Assembly: GCA_019915015.1 (NCBI GenBank)
Contig: JAHBBC010000016.1
Span: forward strand, 744,001 to 808,000
DNA: 64,000 nt
Source: Auriscalpium vulgare
Lineage: Eukaryota > Basidiomycota > Agaricomycetes > Russulales > Auriscalpiaceae
Direction: 5' to 3'
The notes under the pieces were generated by a model that had not been told where the DNA came from, did no database searches, and saw only the letters and a list, made by a program, of their open reading frames with translations. This document shows, one piece after another, positions 1-8,567 of this stretch (position 1 is the stretch's first letter; each line of letters opens with the position of its first letter). The translations under genes were made by a program, and so were the position numbers.

Positions 1-648
1 ACTATGGGTGCGTGTTCGTGTCGGCTGTCGTTGCTCTCGCATTTCTATCTTTGATGATATACTCTGTAGCCTTTGTCTTAGTGTCGGAAACCAATTTGTT
101 TTGTTTACGTCGGGGTAGCATGAAGCTTCATGCGCGACCGCTCGGCCGCGCCACGTCTGTCAAATTACACGGCTCTAGTGACAGCACGCTTCAGAGGTCG
201 GTTGGTGCTCCGCAGCGCGGTGCCCATGGAATATTCTTATGGGAGAGTTGCATCAAGTCAGCCAGCTGATTGAATGTCATGCCGACAGCGGACGTTGACG
301 CAATCCTAGAAATAGAACATCACTGCTGAGTAGCCGTCACTCTGCAAATAATTCACCGAAAGAGGTGCGTTTCTGGTCCTCTAGCGCTATTCGTGGCTCT
401 GCAGTGTTTAATGTTTCCAAAGAGTGTCTAGAGACTGCATTCGTGGGCGGTGTCGCTTCTCCGTCTATTCCTACACTCAATCGCTTCTGTCAGTCGTCAG
501 CGCGGAGTCGATCATCAAAAAGTGCCTGCACATTAATGTCGGCAGAGAGACTCAGAGTCATGGAGCGTACTACTAAGTACTAGGGTCGCAATTCGACATG
601 CTACTATGCGCGACCACGTGTCGAATCGGCTGAAATACACATGCGATG

Positions 649-653
649 ATTGG
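649..653 (-). promoter_or_regulatory. CCAAT box, unit 1 cytochrome c promoter
   Basis: ATTGG (CCAAT on the minus strand) lies about 95 bases before the cytochrome c start at 746. The surrounding bases match the unit 2 promoter. CCAAT boxes bound by the HAP complex are established regulators of respiratory genes such as yeast CYC1. Use of this one is inferred from position and conservation only. Confidence 0.5.
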
Positions 654-745
654 CCGGGAGGCAAGCGAGATCTGACGTCGCGGAGCGCGTTCACTTCGTC
701 CAACACCTCCTGCCCTTTTTCTTCCCCCTCCCACCTTCAATTGAC

Positions 746-862
746 ATGCCTTCCTCCGCCGGTGAGCACTGCCCACGCGCGGTCCTCGTAGTCGAAGCGC
801 GACTGACGCGACTGCTCTGCGCTGGGACGTGTAGGTGACGCTTCCAAGGGTGCACTCCCGCG
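746..862 (+). pseudogene. Truncated cytochrome c (5' remnant)
   Basis: The remnant keeps the start codon, the first short exon (MPSSAG), the whole first intron with matching ends, and the first codons of exon 2 (GDASKGA). All of these align with the intact gene at 4909. Sequence then jumps to the spacer that in unit 2 lies near 5987, just upstream of gene X. About 1 kb has therefore been deleted, including the CxxCH haem motif and everything after it. No functional cytochrome c can be made. The remnant leaves the cytochrome c promoter about 240 bases upstream of the X::DSN1 start codon. Confidence 0.85.
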
Positions 863-981
863 GCGCCTCAAGGCCTCACCGGCACCTTCCGCTTCTCTAG
901 ATCACTTCGGCGCTAAGTACTGCTGTGTTGATAATAATCAATCACAAGGCCCACTGGCGCCGGCCCGCATCGCTTGTCCTT

Positions 982-3886
982 ATGCCACCACCCTGCGACG
1001 TCTACAGGGACGAATTGCTCTCCTATGGGTATGGCCAAGCTATCTGGGAGCCTGCGCCCGATGACGGCCAGCCCGCCGTCCTTCTCGGTGACGTTGGATA
1101 CCTCTTTCAAGGCGCCTTCCAACGCCTCTTCAACATACATTTGCCTCGGCGTCACAGGTTCCAACCATCGACCATGCCGGAGTACGTCAGGCCTCTCCCG
1201 GTTGATGACACCATGATCAAGCTTCGGCATCTCAAGCCAGGCGCCTACTGCTCTACCTCCGTGCACGCTCAAACCGTCGACGGATCTGTCGCTACGTAAG
1301 TTCCGCGCAGTGCGACCTCTAGTGCTGATCAACTCACATCCGAGTAGTCCGGTTTCGCTTGTGGGGGGCGAGGTGTCGTTTGGTACTTCCAAGCAGCGGG
1401 GCGCAATTCTGGCTTTGCCTGAGCACGCGCAGCGCGTGGACGGACGGACGGGCCTCACGTACGAGGACTACATCGCCGAAAACTGCGATCGGTGGCTGGC
1501 ATACGCCCGCCATAAAGGCCTGAACGTCCGCATGGAAGACGTCCTACTGGTCACGGGCTGCGATCTTGCCAAGTCGTGGGCTGTGGCGGCATTCGTCAGC
1601 AGTGAGGTCAACGCGAGCGCATCGCTCAAAGTTGACCTCTCCACGGTGGGAGGCCTATCGGCGTCCGTCAGTGTGCAGTGGAGGAGTATACAGAACGTGG
1701 TTCACAATTGGGGCCCAGATCCGTCCGCACCGTCGTTCTCAACTCTGATGGAACGCCGCTCGATTGGAGCGCACGACAGCTCGGCGGCCGAGAATCCCGT
1801 TCCCGACCCTGTGTGGCTTTCACGCACCCTCCTTCCGGGTTTCGCCCAGTGCATTTTCGTGCGGGGATACCACATGAAGCGTCGTCGGCTGCTGCCCAAT
1901 ATCATCAAGGCATTCGCGGAACACATGGATGAGCAAGACGAGAGAGAGGACGAGGATGAAGGCTTAGACATCGCTTCTTCGGTAGCCGGAAGTTCGCGGT
2001 CAGAGTATGTCGTTGAGGCGCTCGACGGAAGTGGTTTCAGGTTCGTCACTAGTCACTACTGTACGTGCCCACGTCATTACTGATCGGCCCAGTCGCAGGT
2101 ACCCAGTGCGTTCGTGCATGCGCTGGACTACATCTTAGCAGTGGTATGAACTCATTTTACTAGTTCGCGTTGCGATCTCATCAAAATTCTTGTTCAGGAT
2201 CCCACAGTCGACTTGGCGATGGTTCATGACGATGCTGTAACGCCGTACTTGCAGGTGTGAATCCCCACTGCTAAGCCGTAATCTTTCTCACTGACGATGA
2301 CAGCTGGCAAAGGCGTCTCCCATTGGACAATCGGTGGCCTCACTGCTTTCCAAGCATTGCCCTCCAATTTTTCCCTTGTCCAGGAAGAATCGTAAAATGA
2401 CTGGTAAGCATCAAAAGCAGCTATCAAGGTTTTTTTAGATCGTGGTACCTTCCTAGGTATATTGCCCGTGCCTCTGCAAAGTTACTCGGCCGACATTGAA
2501 TTTGAAGCATGGCCCAAACTGCCTTCAGGGTCGGTATTTGGTCCACATGAGACAGCAGCCCTTCCGCGTCGGGCCGACGAAGTCGGCGGTAAGACACCAC
2601 TGGCTGAACGTCCTAGCGGAAAGGCGAAAGGCAAAGGACGCGCAACGTTCCAGCCCGACTATTCCGAGCTCGCGCCCCGCGAGACGCCGCAAACCGAGAA
2701 GAACAAGCAGATGCGTGGGGAGGGCATTTACAGGCAATCGCGGCGCAGTTCAGTTAGCATGCGAGGGAAGCGAATGAGTACGAGCTTTGAGAATACAGGA
2801 GTCATTGGTTCGTGCTGACTGCGGACATTCCGCTCTCATGGATTAATGTTGCTGTTCACAGTCCAACCTCACTCGTCCGTGGAAGAGAAAGCGTTTCATA
2901 TGCACATCGACCGCGATCTTCCCGAATCCTCCCGCGCGCGTCAATTGCTCATCTGGTGCGCAGCTCGCACAGAGGCAAACGCGGGGCATCCACAGGAGCC
3001 TCGTGACCAGCTGCCACCACTAGACGCGAACGGGGCGCGTCTTGTCAAGGATGTAAGGGATGCCGCTATTAGGATGCTTGCGGAAAGGCGCATCGACACG
3101 AATGTGATGAGTCCGGCGGGTTCTGATACGGGGTCGCGTAAGCTGGCACTGCACCAGGACAACGAGCGCAATCGGGCCAAGAAAGCTCAGTATACTGCGG
3201 ACATTGAGCGGTGCGTGGCAGTCCCTTCGTCTATACATGTATCTCACAAAGACAATACCAGTGCTCAAGCGGAGGACAATGCGTGGGCAGAGGTTGAACA
3301 ATTTTACAACTCACGCCACGCGATGGTTACGTCGGACCTGGAGCAGCGACGGAAAGCGAAGGGTAAGCAGCGCGCGCCCGGGCCGGATGACTGGGGCCCT
3401 CGCGATGCGGAGCTTCCAGAGCGGTTTCATGCGGGCGTCAAGCTTGCGCGGAGCGTGCTCGCTTCTGCCGGCCCCTCGTCGCAGGAGAAGAGTCCACTGG
3501 ACAAACGGTGGTCAGACGTGCAATATACCGTGCGTATGATAGTGCGGACTGTCAGTCGGGGCTACGCTGATAACGCATGCTACCAGATCGACGAGTTGCA
3601 CACCCTCGTCAACACTGCTACTCCGACCGCGTCCGTTGCGACTGCGGACCTCGCCCGCAGCTTCGCTCTTATGTCTCTTACCCTGGCCTCGCACGCCCAG
3701 GCCCATCCGCATCCGCACCACCCACCCGCCGTGTCTTCCGCCTCCGCCGCGCTTTCTGCGTACCTCCCACCGAGCACCCATGAACCGGACCCGCAGGAAC
3801 TGTTCCGCGCGCTGTCCCGTGTTGACATGGCGCGCCCGCCAGCCCAGCGCGGCGACGCAGCGCTCCGCGCTTTGCGCGAGATGTAG
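982..3886 (+). CDS. Chimeric protein: Agaricomycete unknown family and areA-like linker fused to kinetochore DSN1/Mis13
   Basis: This is a multi-exon gene of about 800 residues. The first part (to about 2420) belongs to an Agaricomycete-expanded family of unknown function. It starts MPPPCDVY and has the motifs GDVGYLFQG, LVTGCDLAKSWAVAAF and CIFVRGYHMKRR, followed by a VHALDYILA region. A short areA-like linker follows. At about 2666 the frame runs unbroken into DSN1 (Mis13, MIND kinetochore complex), with RRSSVSMRGKR, then VQPHSSVEEKAFHMHIDRDL and RARQLLIWCAART, and the C-terminal box DPQELFRALSRVDMARPP. Inferred introns include 1300-1352, 2808-2861 and one just before 3290. Two extra bases near 2036, compared with unit 2, demand a different donor there. 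The N-terminus of DSN1 is missing, so kinetochore function of this copy is uncertain. Confidence 0.75.
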
Positions 3887-4908
3887 CGCGCCAGGCGCAG
3901 GGCGGTGCGGAGGCTGCCAGGCGTGCCGCTTCCCACTCCTAGTAATACGCCAGGGGACTCCACCGGGGCTCGAACTCCAGGCAAGCGGTGACCGGTGACG
4001 GCTTGCAGAGGAGGCAGAGTGGTTGTGACGAGCGATCTTATCTTATTGTACGTATGCGTGTGGAGGCTGGGTCGTAGGGCGCAGCCGGTCGTGGTTTGCT
4101 TGGTTCTGGGTGCGTGTTCGTGTCGGCTGTCGTTGAGCATGAAGCTACATGCGTGGTCGGCGCCACCTCTGTCAGGTTACACTGTAGTCACTGCACGCGT
4201 CGGTTGGTGGTCCGCAGCGCGGCGCTTATAGAGTGAGAGTTGCCCAGCTGATCGAATGTTATGCCGCCAGCGGGTGGTTGACGCAGTCCTAAATATGAAT
4301 ATCCGGGGCTGAGAAGCCGTCGTGCGTTTCTCGCTATTCTTAACTTCTGAATCCGACTCAGCCTAGTGTTTCCGAAGAGCGTCTTGAGACTCCCCGCTTG
4401 CTCGGACACATGGATGAGATCGAGCAATCAGAGCGTGCGTTGTCCTATGCGGGACTGTCTTTGACTCAGTCACAATTTATCATAGCGGTTGAGCTGACGC
4501 ACAGCACCACTGAAGTCATCGTACGCTCTCTTCTTCAATTGCAATGTGCTGATATCAGGACTCTAACTTTCCAGAGAATGGTTGCAAAGACGCATTCGCT
4601 GACACATTATCTGTGGAGTACTACTCTCTATTGTCATAGCTGAGGTCTCGACGGCCGGTGCGCCTACGGGCGCGTAGCCTACAAAATACCTGGCTAAGGA
4701 CTTTGCGCGACCACGTGATGAAACGGCTGAAGTTGGGCGCCGAAATACACGTGCGATGATTGGCCGGGAGGCCGATCGGACTGGACCGGAAGCGAGATCC
4801 GACGCCGTCAGTTTTAAAGTGACGGCAAACGCGGAGCGCATCTTTCACCTCGTCCACCACCTCCATTTACTCCCTTGCCCCTTTCTTTCCACCTCCCACC
4901 TTGTAGAC
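3887..4908 (+). other. Spacer after DSN1, including the cytochrome c promoter
   Basis: No gene is seen here. From 4103 the sequence is the duplicated 3' flank also present at 5-600. From about 4700 it is the cytochrome c promoter, with a CCAAT box on the minus strand at 4759-4763 and pyrimidine-rich sequence (about 4840-4905) leading to the start codon. Confidence 0.6.
4759..4763 (-). promoter_or_regulatory. CCAAT box upstream of CYC1
   Basis: ATTGG sits about 150 bases upstream of the cytochrome c ATG, inside a block (GCGATGATTGGCCGGGAG) kept intact in both duplicated promoters. Role inferred from the known HAP/CCAAT control of cytochrome c in fungi. Confidence 0.5.
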
Positions 4909-5487
4909 ATGCCTTACTCCGCCGGTAAGCACCGTCCACGCGCGGTCTGAAGCGCGACTGACGCGACTGCTCTGCGCTGTGACGTGTAGGTGACGCTTCC
5001 AAGGGCGCAAGCCTCTTCAAGACGCGGTGCGCGCAATGCCATACCGTCGGCGCCGGTGAGGGCCACAAGGTTGGCCCCAACCTCCACGGGTGCGTCATGC
5101 TCCCTCCCTGCACACCGCGGGCGGCGGGCGGCTGTTGACGTGGCATGTATGCTCTAGGGTGTTCGGTCGCAAGACCGGCCAGGCAGATGGCTTCTCCTAC
5201 ACCGCTGCCAACGTCAACAAGGGCATCACCTGGGACGAGAACACGCTGTTCGAGTACCTCGAGAACCCTAAAAAGGTGCGTCGTCGGAGGCGGCGGGGTC
5301 AGGCGGCATCACCACTGACGCAAGTGCTGGCAGTACATCCCTGGCACGAAGATGGCGTTCGCGGGTCTGAAGAAGGATAAGGACCGCAATGACCTCGTTA
5401 CGTGGTTGAAGGAGTCGGTGAGTTTATGTGCGCTGTGTATCCCCGGCTGCCATTGCTCACGCTGTGTATGTTGTGCAGACCGCGTAA
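4909..5487 (+). CDS. Cytochrome c
   Basis: This is the soluble electron carrier between complexes III and IV in the mitochondrial intermembrane space. Five short exons give a complete protein of about 108 residues. Exon 1 is MPYSAG. Exon 2 carries the haem-attachment motif CAQCH within [20 protein letters not shown]. Then come [16 protein letters not shown], the region ending [21 protein letters not shown] with the axial Met, and a last exon adding Thr-Ala before the stop. All introns are short GT-AG introns and the frames close exactly. Start and length fit the family. The promoter has a CCAAT box. A truncated second copy lies at 746. Confidence 0.95.
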
Positions 5488-6093
5488 GGCCCTCTCGGAC
5501 AGACAACATACTACATCTCGATTATTGTCGCACACCTCTTACGATATACCATCGACGGGCCTTAGTACATGTAGACGACCCACTATCGAATTGGTTTTCA
5601 AACGGACGCACGCCCACGCTCCCTGCATCACCACTCCATATATTTATGCCATATTGCATGACCGCATACCGAGCATGTAAGGAAGACCATGACGTCACGA
5701 TCGTTCCCATGCGGAGGTTTCGAAGCGACTGCTTACCATCCACCTCCACTTTGCCTGCGGTGCTGGCCTGCAGCTGGCCCGCGGGCTCTGCGCTCAGTAC
5801 TCATTTCCACAGGTGCGTTGACTCCGCATCGACCACCGCTGGGAGGATCATTGACATGCGCGACATGCCAACATGTATTCCCCCAGTGGTCCGGGACAAT
5901 GTATGCGGCGCGTCTAGTCGCTTTCATGCTACGGGTGCCGGTGAAAGGCTGGAAGTGAATTGACCAAAAGTCGAGCTTGAAGGCTTTCCGCGGCGCCTCA
6001 CTTCTGCTTCTCCTTCCATCCTTCGGCGCTAAGTACTGCTGTGTTGTTAATAATCAGTCGCAAGGCTGACTGGCGCCGGCATCGCTCGTCCTT
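5488..6093 (+). other. Spacer between CYC1 and gene X copy 2
   Basis: No gene is seen. The last 110 bases or so match the bases just upstream of the X start in unit 1 (about 865-981). The first 500 bases have no counterpart in unit 1, where they were removed together with the cytochrome c body. Confidence 0.5.
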
Positions 6094-8567
6094 ATGCCAC
6101 CACCCTGCGACGTCTACAGGGACGAATTGCTCTCCTATGGGTATGGCCAAGCTATCTGGGAGCCTGCGCCCGATGACGGCCAGCCCGCCGTCCTTCTCGG
6201 TGACGTTGGATACCTCTTTCAAGGCGCCTTCCAACGCCTCTTCAACATACATCTCCCGCGGCGTCACAGGTTCCAGCCCTCGACAATGCCAGAGTACTTC
6301 AGGCCTCTCCCGGTTGATGACACCATGATCAAGCTTCGGCACCTGAAGCCACTGGGCGCCTATTGCTCGACCTCCGTGCACGCTCAAACCGTCGACGAGT
6401 GCTGACCAACTCACATCTGAGCAGTCCGATTTCGCTTGTGGGGGGCGAGGTGTCGTTTGGCACTTCCAAGCAGCGCGGCGCGATTCTGGCTCTGCCTGAG
6501 CACGCGCAGCGTGTGGACGGCCGGACGGGCCTCACGTACGAGGCGTATATCGCCGAGCACTGCGATAGGTGGCTGGCATACGCCCACCACAAGGGGCTCA
6601 ACGTCCGCATGGAAGACATTCTGCTGGTTACGGGCTGCGATCTCGCCAAGTCGTGGGCTGTGGCTGCATTCGTCAGCAGTGAGGTAAACGCGAGGGCGTC
6701 GCTCAAAGTCGACCTCTCCACGCTGGGAGGCCTATCTGCATCCGTCAGTGTGCAGTGGAGGAGTGTACAGAACGTGGTTCACAATTGGGGCCCAGATCCG
6801 TCCGCACCGTCGTTCTCAAATCTGATGGAACGCCGCTCGACAGGGGCGCACGACATGTCGGTGGGCGAGGATTCCGTTCCCGACCCTGTGTGGCTTTCAC
6901 GCACCCTCCTTCCGGGCTTCGACCAGTGCATTTTCGTGCGGGGATACCACATGAAGCGTCGTATGCTGCTGCCCAATACCATCAAGGCATTCGCGGAACA
7001 CAGGGATGAGCAAGACGAGAGAGAGGACGAGGATGAAGGCTTAGACATCGCCTCTTCGGTAGCCGAAAGCTCGCAGTCAGAGTATGTCGTGGAGGCGCTC
7101 GATGGAAGTGATCAGGTTCGTCACTACTGTACGTGCCTGGCACCTCATGCTACACCCTAATGACCGGCCCAGTCGCAGGTACCCGGTGCGTCCGTGCATG
7201 CGCTGGACTACATCTTAGCGGTATGAAATCCTTTACTAGTCCGCGTTGCGATCCCACCAAACTTCTTGTTCAGGATCCCACAGTCAACTTGGCGATGGTT
7301 CATGACGATGCTGTGACGCCCTACTTGCAGGTGTGAATTCTCACTGCCAGACCCGAGGTATTCTTCCTCGCTGACGATGACGCTTGTTATAGGTGTCTCC
7401 CATTCGACAATCGGTGGCCTCCCTGCTTTCGAAGCATCGCCCTCCGATTTTACCCTCTGGTTCGACGCCTACCTCAGATGGGATGCAGAACAGCGTGAAT
7501 CCTGGTAAGTCATCCCAATCACCATAATGGACCATCTCAATTAAACTACTTTCCCAGGTACATTGCGCGCGCCTCTGCAAGATGACTCGGCCAACATTGA
7601 AGCTGAAGCATGGCCCAAATTGCCTTCAGGGTCGGTATCTCGTCCCCAAAAGACAGCACCCCTTCCGCGTCGGGCCGACGAAGTCAGCGGGAAGACGCTG
7701 GCTGAACACCACCGTGCCTCGCGACCGCCGTCAAAGGTGTCAAGAGGCACTGGGAAAACACCCATCGTTATTGGCGGTACCCGTCCTAGCGGGAAGGCGA
7801 AAGACAAAGGACGCGCAACCTTGCAGCCCGACTATAGCGCAGACGACAGCGATGGCGAGGAGAGCAGTCACCCGGAGCCTGATGATAAGTTTATACGCGA
7901 GGCGGAGAGCGAGGCTCAGCGCCAGCGCGAGGTGTTCACCAAGCAGCCGAAGCATTCCTACTCGAACCTCAGCCGCGCGCAGTCTGACCACCTGACTGCA
8001 ATGCTCAATCCCGATCCTTACTTTCCACCGAATCACCTACTGGACAGCAAGTCCCCCGCGGACGTCGCGCCATCGCAGCAGCACCTGCACGGCGCCTCCT
8101 CTTCAACAGCGCCCCCGACCCAGCCATTCCCGTTCACTGCGCAAATGAACGCGCAGGGATCGCGCACGAAGGGCGACATAGGAAGCTACCATCCGGATGG
8201 GCGAGCGCAAGACAGCGGGGACGACGACCGGGACGAAAACTTTGACCACAGCATTCATGTCTCGCCAAGCCTCGCACAGAAGACCTCGCATCCCGCGCAG
8301 CCTGTACCGATCCCGTCGAACCACCAGTGGGATCTGCCGCCTCCCGTCACGCCATCGACGCCGCGCACAACGCGGCGACAGATGCTCACGACGGAGCTGA
8401 GCGAGAGCTTGCGGCAGAACCTCTTGTGGAAGCGCCAGGTGGAAGGGGCAAGCATGGTCGGCCCAGATGCACACTATCGGAGCGGTGCGTCGACGTCCAT
8501 GGCGCAGGCGCAAGATTTGCATGGACAGTCAGGACAGGGCGAACGAAAGTCTAACGGGAGCGAATGA
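6094..8567 (+). CDS. Gene X copy 2: unknown-family N-terminus fused to areA-GATA-like/DUF3295-like tail, probably broken at intron 1
   Basis: The N-terminal half matches unit 1: MPPPCDVY start, GDVGYLFQG, LVTGCDLAKSWAVAAF, CIFVRGYHMKRR, then VHALDYILA and a VSPIRQSVASLLSKH block on separate exons. The last exon (about 7560-8567) is acidic and disordered. It carries SYSNLSRAQSDHLTAML, NPDP and, near the end, TPRTTRRQMLTTELSESLRQ, a motif I associate with fungal areA-GATA-like/DUF3295 proteins. About 38 bases present in unit 1, including the end of exon 1 and the intron 1 donor, are missing near 6398. Read straight through, exon 1 stops at TGA 6403-6405. The remaining acceptor leaves an intron too short to splice. 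This copy may be a pseudogene or may be expressed from a later start. Confidence 0.6.

Larger units (their letters stand above)
1..2666 (+). repeat. Tandem duplication, unit 1
   Basis: This segment is recognisably similar, in the same order and orientation, to 4103-7834. It contains the 3' flank of a gene outside the window (about 5-600), a cytochrome c promoter and first codons (about 600-860), and the 5' two thirds of gene X (982-2666). Similarity to unit 2 stops at about 2666, just after bases encoding QPDY, and DSN1 sequence follows directly. Compared with unit 2, this unit has about 78 extra bases near 36-113. It lacks about 1 kb covering the cytochrome c body and downstream spacer. The many indels and substitutions say that the duplication is not recent. 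Confidence 0.85.
4103..7834 (+). repeat. Tandem duplication, unit 2
   Basis: This is the partner of 1-2666. It begins about 215 bases after the DSN1 stop, with the same bases found at positions 5-35, and runs through cytochrome c and gene X as far as the codons for QPDY. Beyond that point X continues here with its own tail, whereas unit 1 switches to DSN1. The layout fits a head-to-tail duplication from the middle of DSN1 to the middle of X. Confidence 0.85.

Noticed and set aside
982..3886. Two separate adjacent genes (X fragment and DSN1) rather than a chimera
   Set aside because: The frame is continuous through the junction with no stop, promoter or new start between 2461 and 2807. Transcript data could still revive this reading.
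3955..3990. tRNA B-box-like GGCTCGAACTCC
   Set aside because: No A box at the right distance upstream and no cloverleaf could be folded. Chance match in the 3' flank of DSN1.
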